Part shown: piece by piece, positions 1-5,391 of the stretch
Numbering within the stretch: position 1 is the stretch's first letter
Layout: every line of letters begins with the position of its first letter
DNA from: an uncultured Methylococcaceae bacterium
GTDB taxonomy: Bacteria; Pseudomonadota; Gammaproteobacteria; Methylococcales; Methylomonadaceae
Reading direction: 5' to 3'
NCBI GenBank assembly: GCA_913009515.1
Contig: CAJVYO010000108.1
Location: 1 to 6,188, forward strand
Length of the DNA stretch: 6,188 nt
Notes under the pieces: model-generated
What the model saw: only the letters and a program-made list of their open reading frames with translations
The model's database searches: none
Told to the model about the DNA's origin: nothing
Program-made: the position numbers and the translations under genes

Positions 1-495
1 GCCCAGCAGGTGATTTCAACCGAGGTTAATTTTCTGATGAATAGTTTATTACGTGATGTAGTGCAAAGAGGTACGGCAGTTAAAGCCAAAGTGTTAGAAC
101 GCCATGATTTAGCCGGAAAAACAGGGACTACTAATAAACAAAAAGATGCATGGTTTAATGGCTTTACGCCTTATATTGTGGGTAACGCTTGGGTCGGTCA
201 CGATGACTCAAAAAGTTTAGGCCGTGTTGAAACCGGTGGTAAAGCCGCGTTACCGCTTTGGATTGATTTTATGCGTTATGCGTTAAAAGATTATGCAGAG
301 CAAGATTTTCTTGCGCCTGAAGGCATGAAAAAAGTGCGTATTGATGTTGAGTCTGCGTTATTAGCGACAGAACAGACAAAAAATAGCTATTGGGAGTTTT
401 TTCGTAAAGAATTTATCCCGACTCAATATGCCCCTCCTTTAGTGAATATGAATACAAATTCATCGGTTAATCAGGCTGAAGAAATGTTATTTTAA
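1..495 (+). CDS. mrcA: Penicillin-binding protein 1A, C-terminal part (5' end outside window)
   Basis: This is the last 164 codons of a bifunctional class A penicillin-binding protein, which polymerises and crosslinks peptidoglycan on the periplasmic side of the inner membrane. Only the end of the transpeptidase domain is present. The third active-site motif Lys-Thr-Gly is visible as AGKTGTTN, with KTG encoded at 118-126. It is followed by KDAWFNGFTP and a WVGHDD segment, as in E. coli PBP1A (GGKTGTTNSSKDAWFSGY, WIGFDD). The GGKAALPLW stretch matches the conserved GGAKSAQPAW region. The protein ends in Glu-Glu-Met-Leu-Phe, resembling the E. coli PBP1A end (ELF). The frame is open from base 1, so the GTG at 10 is internal and not a start. 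The Ser-X-X-Lys and Ser-X-Asn motifs and the glycosyltransferase domain would lie upstream. The gene could also be named ponA. The class A PBP assignment is very secure; 1A rather than 1B rests on the motif context. Confidence 0.93.
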   Translation, partial: AQQVISTEVNFLMNSLLRDVVQRGTAVKAKVLERHDLAGKTGTTNKQKDAWFNGFTPYIVGNAWVGHDDSKSLGRVETGGKAALPLWIDFMRYALKDYAEQDFLAPEGMKKVRIDVESALLATEQTKNSYWEFFRKEFIPTQYAPPLVNMNTNSSVNQAEEMLF

Positions 496-503
496 AATTA
501 GCC

Positions 504-532
504 TTGAAGGAATGGGCGTAGAGCGTTATATT
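504..532 (+). promoter_or_regulatory. Candidate sigma-70 promoter for the 40-aa membrane protein gene
   Basis: TTGAAG at 504-509 (4 of 6 to TTGACA) lies exactly 17 bp upstream of TATATT at 527-532 (5 of 6 to TATAAT). Transcription would begin near 539, about 30 bases before the ATG at 571. It sits just after the PBP1A stop, so the small gene can be transcribed independently. This is inferred from consensus matching only, in an A+T-rich background. Confidence 0.45.
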
Positions 533-570
533 CAACCTTTCAAATAAATAATTAAAAATAAGAGGTTATT

Positions 571-693
571 ATGGCTGGTGATGTTATATGGATGACAGTG
601 ATTATGTGGGTTGTTGCAACCATTGCGTTTGCTCCTTTAGGCTATTTTATTAGAGAATACGCTAAAAAAGATAAGGCACGCGCTGAAGGTTAA
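571..693 (+). CDS. Small single-pass membrane protein, 40 aa, unknown function
   Basis: This short reading frame encodes a 40-residue protein with one hydrophobic segment at about residues 5-27, containing three Trp/Met-rich turns and an APLG motif. A strongly charged C-terminal tail (REYAKKDKARAEG) would lie in the cytoplasm by the positive-inside rule. The ATG is preceded by AGAGG at 561-565, a good Shine-Dalgarno with a 5-base spacer. A promoter candidate lies at 504-532 and hairpins follow at 707-725 and 753-803, so the frame is enclosed by its own expression signals. That is the main reason to call it real. I do not recognise a family. It may be a small accessory subunit of a membrane complex, but nothing here identifies a partner. 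It is not obviously related to the flanking PBP1A or fumarase genes. Confidence 0.72.
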   Translation: MAGDVIWMTVIMWVVATIAFAPLGYFIREYAKKDKARAEG

Positions 694-706
694 ATTAATT
701 TAACAT

Positions 707-725
707 GAGGGTGTGTTTTACCCTC
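707..725 (+). terminator. Short hairpin after the 40-aa gene, weak terminator candidate
   Basis: GAGGGT at 707-712 pairs perfectly with ACCCTC at 720-725 around a 7-base loop. It starts 13 bases after the stop of the small membrane protein gene. Only TT follows and there is no real T-tract, so on its own it is a poor intrinsic terminator. It may instead protect the 3' end of the transcript. Confidence 0.35.
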
Positions 726-752
726 TTAGGTGTGTGCATAAAATAATTTTTT

Positions 753-810
753 GGGCGAAGGCTTGACTTCATGTGTAATAAAAATGAAGTAAAGCCTTTG
801 CTCCATTTTT
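753..810 (+). terminator. Long hairpin with T-tract, rho-independent terminator upstream of fumC
   Basis: The arm at 753-772 pairs with 784-803 around an 11-base loop (773-783). The core is AAGGCTT/AAGCCTT plus ACTTCAT/ATGAAGT, separated by one G-A mismatch. The base of the stem extends through G-C pairs and two G-U wobbles. ATTTTT follows directly at 805-810, giving the U-tract needed on the plus strand. It ends the transcript of the 40-aa gene (or of PBP1A read-through) about 50 bases before the fumC start. On the minus strand the flank after the stem is A-rich, so it acts in one direction only. Confidence 0.7.
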
Positions 811-858
811 GACTAAATAATACGCTGCATTTTTAGCTTGTTACTAATATCAAACAAT

Positions 859-2226
859 ATGACTGATAGAATCGAAAAAGATAGCATGGGGTCATTAAAT
901 GTGCCTGAAGATGCTTTATATGGTGCTCAAACGCAACGAGCAATTAATAATTTTCCCATTAGTGGTTTAGTGTTACCGCCCGCGTTTATTAAAACCTTAG
1001 CCCTGATTAAACAAACCGCGGCTAAAGTTAATATTGATTTACAGGTTTTAAAGCCAACTCAAGGTGAAGCGATTATTCAAGCGGCTGAAACCGTGATTCA
1101 AGGTGAGCATGCCGCTCAATTTCCGATTGATGTCTTTCAAACCGGTTCAGGTACTAGCACCAATATGAATATGAATGAGGTGTTAGCTCATTTAGCTTCA
1201 GAAATTAGTGTTGAGGCCATCGGTGCAAATGACCATGTGAATATGGGACAAAGTAGTAATGATGTGATTCCTACTGCGATTCATATCAGTGCCGCCTTAG
1301 AATGCCATCGTGAGTTATTACCGGCTTTAAATCATCTCGCCACCACCATTGAGACGAAAGCTAAAGCCTGTGAACAACACACTAAAACAGGACGCACGCA
1401 TTTAATGGATGCGATGCCAATGACTTTAGGCCAAGAATTAGGCGCATGGGCATTACAGATTCGTAATGGTATTGAACGTATCAACAGTGCTTTGGTGAGA
1501 GTACAAAAAATAGCTCAAGGTGGCACCGCAGTGGGGACAGGCATTAATGCTCATCCTGACTTTGCTGAAAAATTTGCTAACACCATCAGTGAGTCGACGG
1601 GCGTTAACTTTACACCGAATGATTCATTTTTTGAAAGCTTAAGCTGTCAAGATGCCATGGTTGAATTATCAGGGCAATTAAAAACCATTGCTGTGAGTTT
1701 AATGAAAATTGCCAATGATTTACGTTGGATGAATAGCGGGCCATTAGCAGGTTTAGGTGAAATAGCCTTAACCGCTTTACAACCGGGAAGTAGTATTATG
1801 CCGGGTAAAGTAAATCCTGTGATTCCAGAAGCCACCGCGATGGTTGCTGCACAAGTGATTGGTAATGATGCAACGATTACAATTGCGGGTCAATCAGGTA
1901 GTTTTCAGTTAAATGTGATGTTGCCAGTGATTGCTTATAATATTTTACAAAGCATTGAAATTGTAACCAATATTAGCACTGCGTTAGCGAATGATGCGAT
2001 TGCAGATTTTACTGTGCGTACTGATAATTTAGAGCATGCGTTAGCCCGGAATCCGATTTTAGTGACCGCGTTAAACCCTATTATTGGTTATGAAAAAGCC
2101 GCTGAGATTGCAAAAGCCGCTTATAAACAAGCACGACCGATTATTGATGTTGCTGCAGAAATGACAGAATTAAGTCGCGAACAATTAGAAAAATTATTAG
2201 ACCCTAAAATTCTTGCTCAAGGCTAA
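859..2226 (+). CDS. fumC: Fumarate hydratase, class II (fumarase C)
   Basis: This cytoplasmic, iron-independent enzyme interconverts fumarate and L-malate in the TCA cycle. It is a homotetramer of the aspartase/fumarase superfamily. The product is 455 residues, close to the usual 455-467. Visible signatures are GAQTQRA near the N-terminus, TGSGTSTNMNMNEV from residue 95, QSSNDVIPTA, TGRTHLMDAMP with the catalytic-site His at 181 (E. coli His188), and GSSIMPGKVNP at 310-320, with Ser311, Lys317 and Asn319 matching E. coli Ser318, Lys324 and Asn326. The Gly of MPGKVNP favours fumarase; aspartase has Ala there. The DVFQTGSGTSTNMN and NPVIPEA wording fits the subgroup seen in some Pseudomonas second fumarases. 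The segment between the two substrate-binding regions is about six residues shorter than in E. coli and reads G-A-N-D where most class II fumarases have H-P-N-D. ATG 859 is chosen because MTDRIEKDSMG aligns with the family start; the in-frame TTG at 838 would add seven unlikely residues. No good Shine-Dalgarno precedes the ATG. Confidence 0.96.
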   Translation: MTDRIEKDSMGSLNVPEDALYGAQTQRAINNFPISGLVLPPAFIKTLALIKQTAAKVNIDLQVLKPTQGEAIIQAAETVIQGEHAAQFPIDVFQTGSGTSTNMNMNEVLAHLASEISVEAIGANDHVNMGQSSNDVIPTAIHISAALECHRELLPALNHLATTIETKAKACEQHTKTGRTHLMDAMPMTLGQELGAWALQIRNGIERINSALVRVQKIAQGGTAVGTGINAHPDFAEKFANTISESTGVNFTPNDSFFESLSCQDAMVELSGQLKTIAVSLMKIANDLRWMNSGPLAGLGEIALTALQPGSSIMPGKVNPVIPEATAMVAAQVIGNDATITIAGQSGSFQLNVMLPVIAYNILQSIEIVTNISTALANDAIADFTVRTDNLEHALARNPILVTALNPIIGYEKAAEIAKAAYKQARPIIDVAAEMTELSREQLEKLLDPKILAQG

Positions 2227-2233
2227 CAAACAA

Positions 2234-2254
2234 CCCCGTCACTGGTGGACGGGG
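2234..2254. terminator. GC-rich hairpin between convergent genes, probable bidirectional terminator
   Basis: CCCCGTC at 2234-2240 pairs perfectly with GACGGGG at 2248-2254 around a 7-base loop, 7 bases after the fumC stop and 19 bases beyond the stop of the minus-strand membrane protein gene. No long T-run follows on the plus strand (CATTAATAAA). On the minus strand the stem is followed by TTGTTTGTTAG, a moderately T-rich tail. It may therefore serve the minus-strand gene better than fumC. Confidence 0.6.
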
Positions 2255-2273
2255 CATTAATAAACAAGCTGTA

Positions 2274-2702
2274 TTAACTTTTTGTTTTAAAGCTATTGCC
2301 AATGCTTGAGAATGTTTCACCGATACCACCGACAAGATTGCTTAGATTAAAATCTTGTTTAAGCATAAATTTAACTCTAACAAAAGCAACACTGAACCAA
2401 GCGGCTAATAATGGGAATAATTCGAATAAAACGCCTAAGACACCACCGAAAAATCCTTCTTGTAACGCAGTTTCACCTTCTCGGCTATCAATACTCAGTA
2501 AATCACGATCATATTCATCACCAATATCAGTGCCACCAAAGACATCGATAATCATAATATTGACATTATAAAATAACATTTGTACGATAAAAAATAGCAC
2601 TGCCGCTCCAGCAGTCCAATAAAGAGCATTCCCTGTTTTTGCTTGAATTGAAGATCTATAGACCCAAATTGCAATTAATATTGTTAATATGCCACCGAAC
2701 AT
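2274..2702 (-). CDS. Small inner-membrane protein, 142 aa, unknown function
   Basis: This minus-strand gene encodes a 142-residue protein with three hydrophobic segments: about residues 2-18, 28-53 and 86-110. Between the second and third is an acidic loop (about 54-80, with GDEYDRD and DSREGE). A polar, Gly/Ser-rich tail follows residue 112. The frame is open back to a GTG at 2711, but the ATG at 2702 is the better start because AGGTGG (plus-strand 2708-2713 read in reverse) lies 5 bases before it as a strong Shine-Dalgarno. With the GTG start that motif would fall inside the coding region. The gene converges on fumC and is divergent from ilvA. I do not recognise a named family. The clean hydrophobic periodicity and ribosome binding site support a real gene. 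An overlapping plus-strand frame (2296-2571) looks like its antisense shadow. Confidence 0.82.
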   Translation of the reverse strand: MFGGILTILIAIWVYRSSIQAKTGNALYWTAGAAVLFFIVQMLFYNVNIMIIDVFGGTDIGDEYDRDLLSIDSREGETALQEGFFGGVLGVLFELFPLLAAWFSVAFVRVKFMLKQDFNLSNLVGGIGETFSSIGNSFKTKS

Positions 2703-2758
2703 GTATTCCACCTTTTTATTATTATTTTAAAAATAGTTAACGAGAAACATTTTACGCC

Positions 2759-2782
2759 TTTTTAAGCTTTGTTTCTTAAAAA
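2759..2782. repeat. A+T-rich inverted repeat in the divergent intergenic region
   Basis: TTTTTAAG at 2759-2766 and CTTAAAAA at 2775-2782 form a perfect 8-bp inverted repeat with an 8-base spacer. It lies between the divergent membrane protein gene and ilvA. A dyad of this size could be a regulator binding site, but the simple A+T composition makes chance a serious alternative. Confidence 0.3.
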
Positions 2783-2829
2783 ACATTATCTGCGATAGTG
2801 GGCAATCTGCAATGCCTCGGAACAGAGTA

Positions 2830-2838
2830 TGGGATAAT
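2830..2838 (+). promoter_or_regulatory. Candidate extended -10 promoter for ilvA
   Basis: TGGGATAAT at 2830-2838 matches the extended -10 pattern TGNTATAAT, with one mismatch in the hexamer. No convincing -35 box lies 16-18 bp upstream, which is acceptable for extended -10 promoters. Transcription would begin near 2845, about 30 bases before the chosen ilvA ATG. The in-frame GTG at 2798 would then lie upstream of the transcript, which supports the downstream start. Confidence 0.4.
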
Positions 2839-2875
2839 AAAGGTTTTATGTTGTCCTAAAAACGCCCTGCTTGTT

Positions 2876-4393
2876 ATGCCCCTGACTTATATTGAAAAAA
2901 TTTTACGTAGTAAAGTCTACGATGTTGCGATTGAAAGCCCTTTGCATTTTGCACCATTATTATCGGAGGCTTGGCAAAATAATATTTTTTTAAAACGCGA
3001 AGATTTACAGCCGGTATTTTCGTTTAAAATTCGCGGTGCTTATAACAAAATTGCCTCGTTAAGCGAACAAGAACAACAGCATGGGGTAATTGCTGCATCG
3101 GCGGGTAATCATGCCCAAGGGGTTGCTTTATCCGCTAATAAATTAAAGATTAATGCCTTAATCGTGATGCCCAAAACAACGCCTGAGATTAAAGTTAATT
3201 CAGTGCGTGATTGGGGGGCGGAAGTGGTGTTATTTGGTGATGCGTTTGATGATGCCTATCAACATGCGAAAAAATTAGCCAAGCAAAGACAAATGACCTT
3301 TATTCATCCTTATGATGATGCTGATGTGATTGCAGGGCAAGCCACTGTCGCGATGGAAATTCTCCGCCAAAAAACCGATAAAATTGATGCTATTTTTGTG
3401 CCTGTCGGTGGTGGTGGCTTAATATCAGGCATTGCGGTGTATGCTAAATTTGTGCGTCCTGATATTAAAATTATTGGCGTTGAGCCGAATGATTCAGATT
3501 GTTTAAATCAAGCCTTAAAAGCAAAAAAACGGGTGATATTAAAGCAAGTAGGCTTGTTTGCTGATGGCGTTGCGGTTAAACAAATTGGTAAAGAAAATTT
3601 TAAATTGGCTCGGCGTTGGGTGGATGAGGTGATTACCGTTAATACCGATGAAATTTGTGCCGCGATTAAAGATATTTTTGAAAGTAATCGTTCTATTTGC
3701 GAGCCTGCGGGTGCTTTAGCTTTGGCGGGTTTAAAAAAACATATTGCAACGACAGGCTGTGTTGATAAAAATTTTGTGGCAATTGAAAGTGGAGCCAATA
3801 TTAATTTTGACCGCTTACGTTATGTTGCCGAACGGACTTTATCAGGTGAGCATCGTGAAATTTTATTAGCGGTGAATATCCCTGAACAAGCGGGGAGTTT
3901 TTTAAGTTTTTGTAAATTATTAGGTAATCGTAGTATTACCGAATTTAATTATCGCTATTTTCAAGCCGAACAAGCACAAATTTTTGTGGGTATTTCGAGC
4001 AGCGGTGATAAGTCAGATAAAGTTAATATCATTGCGACCTTGGAAAAAAAAGGCTTTTCAGTCACTGATATTACCCATAATGAATTAGCTAAAGAGCATG
4101 TACGTTATATGGTTGGTGGGCATATTAGCAAAAATTTTAAAGAGGTTATTTACAGTTTACAGTTTCCTGAACGCCCTGCGGCTTTATTACGTTTTTTAAC
4201 CTCGCTAGGCAGTCAATGGAATATTAGTTTATTTCATTATCGTAATCATGGTGCGGCATTTGGTAAAGTATTAGTCGGTTTTGAAATTGCGGAACATGAA
4301 AAGACTGCCTTGCAAGTATGCTTTGATGCATTAGGCTTTAGCTATACAGAAGAAACCGATAATCCCGCTTATCAATTATTTAGCGGAAAATAG
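2876..4393 (+). CDS. ilvA: Threonine ammonia-lyase, biosynthetic (threonine deaminase)
   Basis: This PLP-dependent cytoplasmic enzyme deaminates L-threonine to 2-oxobutanoate and ammonia, the first committed step of isoleucine synthesis. In the biosynthetic form it is inhibited by isoleucine through its C-terminal domain. The product is 505 residues (E. coli 514). The PLP-binding lysine is Lys51 in FSFKIRGAYN (E. coli Lys62). Next come SAGNHAQG and the phosphate-binding glycine loop PVGGGG with Gly178-181. Near the end of the catalytic domain are EPAGALALAG and ESGANINFDRLRYV. Two ACT-like regulatory domains follow at about residues 329-400 (ending near the HVRYMVGG junction) and 424-496 (WNISLFHYRNHG). 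This two-ACT form separates it from the short catabolic TdcB. ATG 2876 is chosen over the in-frame GTG at 2798 because homology begins with LTYIEKILRSKVYD and the extra 26 residues look noncoding. The Shine-Dalgarno is poor. No attenuator leader peptide rich in branched-chain codons is evident. Confidence 0.97.
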   Translation: MPLTYIEKILRSKVYDVAIESPLHFAPLLSEAWQNNIFLKREDLQPVFSFKIRGAYNKIASLSEQEQQHGVIAASAGNHAQGVALSANKLKINALIVMPKTTPEIKVNSVRDWGAEVVLFGDAFDDAYQHAKKLAKQRQMTFIHPYDDADVIAGQATVAMEILRQKTDKIDAIFVPVGGGGLISGIAVYAKFVRPDIKIIGVEPNDSDCLNQALKAKKRVILKQVGLFADGVAVKQIGKENFKLARRWVDEVITVNTDEICAAIKDIFESNRSICEPAGALALAGLKKHIATTGCVDKNFVAIESGANINFDRLRYVAERTLSGEHREILLAVNIPEQAGSFLSFCKLLGNRSITEFNYRYFQAEQAQIFVGISSSGDKSDKVNIIATLEKKGFSVTDITHNELAKEHVRYMVGGHISKNFKEVIYSLQFPERPAALLRFLTSLGSQWNISLFHYRNHGAAFGKVLVGFEIAEHEKTALQVCFDALGFSYTEETDNPAYQLFSGK

Positions 4394-4493
4394 TTGGTAT
4401 TTTAATATATTTATCCTTGCATTATAATTAATAACACCAAATAGTATTGAGTCGATACATAGTGTTTTTCTAGGTTTTTTTATGTTAATGCTT

Positions 4494-4502
4494 TGTTATA
4501 AT
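4494..4502 (+). promoter_or_regulatory. Perfect extended -10 promoter box for the 74-aa gene
   Basis: TGTTATAAT at 4494-4502 is an exact extended -10 element (TGN plus TATAAT). No -35 match is seen at the usual spacing; the region there is a T-run. Transcription would begin near 4509, about 30 bases before the ATG at 4539. The 145-bp gap between ilvA and this gene holds no clear terminator. Confidence 0.55.
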
Positions 4503-4538
4503 TAAATTTACACCTTAGTGTCTTTGGAGTATAAGGAT

Positions 4539-4763
4539 ATGAGTTTTATTGAAAAAAGAAAGAATAGTCGAAGTGATAGGTTAAGGGATAGACGTACTAA
4601 TAGCAGTATAGAAGTATTGCAACATGCTTTAATTAGAGATTTAACAATAATGTCTTTTTCACGAAGTCAATGTAATAACTCAGAAAAAGTTAGATTAATA
4701 AATGTGAGATGTTGTGCGGATGGCGATCGTCGTAAAAAATGTGAACGTAGATATTCGAGTTAA
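4539..4763 (+). CDS. Small basic cysteine-containing protein, 74 aa, unknown function
   Basis: This is a 74-residue soluble protein with no membrane segment or signal peptide. It is strongly basic, with 14 Arg and 5 Lys against 9 acidic residues. It opens with an Arg/Asp-rich stretch (RSDRLRDRRTNSS, residues 11-23). A short, possibly helical segment follows (EVLQHALIRDL, 25-35). It ends with four cysteines (45, 58, 59, 68) among basic residues (DGDRRKKCERRY). The spacing C-X12-CC-X8-C could bind metal or form disulfides, but it matches no zinc-finger pattern I can name. ATG 4539 is chosen because GGAG at 4526-4529 lies 9 bases upstream; the frame can be extended to a GTG at 4518 that lacks such a site. 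A perfect extended -10 box lies upstream. I do not recognise the family. RNA or nucleic-acid binding is a guess from charge only. Confidence 0.6.
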   Translation: MSFIEKRKNSRSDRLRDRRTNSSIEVLQHALIRDLTIMSFSRSQCNNSEKVRLINVRCCADGDRRKKCERRYSS

Positions 4764-4844
4764 TTGCAGATTTAAATATAAATTTTATTTTGAGTAAAAA
4801 AGCTTATTTTTATTGATATTCAGTATTATAATTTTTAGAGTCGG

Positions 4845-4860
4845 CATTATTTTTATAATG
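4845..4860 (+). promoter_or_regulatory. Small hairpin abutting the Shine-Dalgarno of the SpoIIAA-like gene
   Basis: CATTAT at 4845-4850 pairs with ATAATG at 4855-4860 around a TTTT loop. The last G of the stem is the first base of the GAGGA Shine-Dalgarno (4860-4864). A TATAAT -10 box lies just upstream at 4827-4832, without a good -35. The stem is mostly A-U, so it would be weak. It could be a minor translational control element, a protein-binding dyad, or chance. Confidence 0.25.
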
Positions 4861-4871
4861 AGGAAATAAAT

Positions 4872-5234
4872 ATGTTAGAAATGATAGAAGTTGGTATTAA
4901 TAATGCGGTTGCTTTTCGAGTATCAGGAAAAATTACCGAAAATGATATGCTGTTAGTTTTAAATAAAGCGAAAGAAAAAATTGAATGTTACGGTAATATT
5001 GTGTTTCTTGAACAAATTGATTCATTTGAAGGTGTTCAAATAGCTGCACTTATTGAAGAATTTAAGTATTTATATGAAGTCGGCATGGCTAATATTAATA
5101 AAGTCGCGATTTTAAGTGATAAAAAATGGATAGAAGTCATTGCGAATATTGAAGATAAAATTTTTACATCGATTGATATAAAATGTTTCCCTATAGACGA
5201 TCAGCAGGCCGCAATCGAGTTTTTAAAAACATAG
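4872..5234 (+). CDS. SpoIIAA-like (STAS-related) domain protein, 120 aa
   Basis: This is a soluble, single-domain protein of 120 residues, the usual length of the SpoIIAA-like family (Pfam PF11964, formerly DUF3478). That family shares the STAS fold of anti-sigma-factor antagonists. The N-terminal strands and helix (residues 4-36, with VGINNAVAFRVSGKITENDM) match the family opening. They are followed by a strand (NIVFLEQID, 42-50), a central helix (EGVQIAALIEEFKYLYE), the characteristic KVAILSDKKWIEVI segment (77-90), and a closing IKCFPIDDQQAAIEFLKT that resembles the family's Phe-Pro...Ala-X-X-Trp/Phe-Leu end. The role of these stand-alone proteins is largely unknown; lipid or protein-partner binding has been suggested for the fold. 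GAGGA at 4860-4864 is 7 bases before the ATG. No anti-sigma or kinase partner gene lies beside it. Family assignment is good; function is open. Confidence 0.85.
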   Translation: MLEMIEVGINNAVAFRVSGKITENDMLLVLNKAKEKIECYGNIVFLEQIDSFEGVQIAALIEEFKYLYEVGMANINKVAILSDKKWIEVIANIEDKIFTSIDIKCFPIDDQQAAIEFLKT

Positions 5235-5303
5235 CAATATCCATTATATCCAGATGTTAATGGTTAGTTACAGGTTCTCATTACAAAAAAATAAGGAAAA
5301 ATA

Positions 5304-5390
5304 ATGGAAGTTTTATTAATTGGAGCGGTTGCGTGTATAGCGGCCTTAATTTTGTCAGCATGGTTGATGACCTTTGTCCATTGGAATTAA
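5304..5390 (+). CDS. 28-aa hydrophobic peptide, translationally coupled to the permease
   Basis: This very short frame encodes 28 residues, nearly all one hydrophobic helix (residues 3-25) ending in FVHWN. AAGGA at 5293-5297 with a 6-base spacer is a strong Shine-Dalgarno, better than that of the following permease gene. Its stop (5388-5390) is separated from the permease ATG (5392) by one base, so ribosomes finishing it would be placed at the permease start. It could be a small membrane subunit or partner of the permease, or a leader whose translation sets permease expression. The family is not recognised. The strong ribosome binding site and exact coupling are the reasons to call it. Confidence 0.62.
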   Translation: MEVLLIGAVACIAALILSAWLMTFVHWN

Positions 5391-5391
5391 T

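Noticed and set aside
1647..1835. Minus-strand open frame of 62 codons inside fumC
   Set aside because: It lies opposite the most conserved part of fumC, and its translation shows no domain or ribosome site; it is an antisense shadow.
2296..2571. Plus-strand open frame of 91 codons opposite the 142-aa membrane protein gene
   Set aside because: Low-complexity Pro/Ser/Asn/Lys composition typical of an antisense frame; the minus-strand frame has clean membrane helices and a Shine-Dalgarno.
3508..3798. Minus-strand open frame of 96 codons inside ilvA
   Set aside because: It is opposite conserved catalytic-domain codons of ilvA and has no family resemblance.
4394..4441. Imperfect TTGGTATT/AACACCAA pairing downstream of ilvA
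   Set aside because: The arms are short, mismatched and separated by over 30 bases, without a usable T-tract after the stem.
4795..4812. TAAAAA/TTTTTA inverted repeat with a 6-base loop after the 74-aa gene
   Set aside because: Stem made only of A-T pairs in an A+T-rich gap; too weak to call a terminator.
5241..5263. CCATTA/TAATGG inverted repeat with an 11-base loop after the SpoIIAA-like gene
   Set aside because: Only six base pairs and no T-tract after it; no support for a terminator or attenuator.
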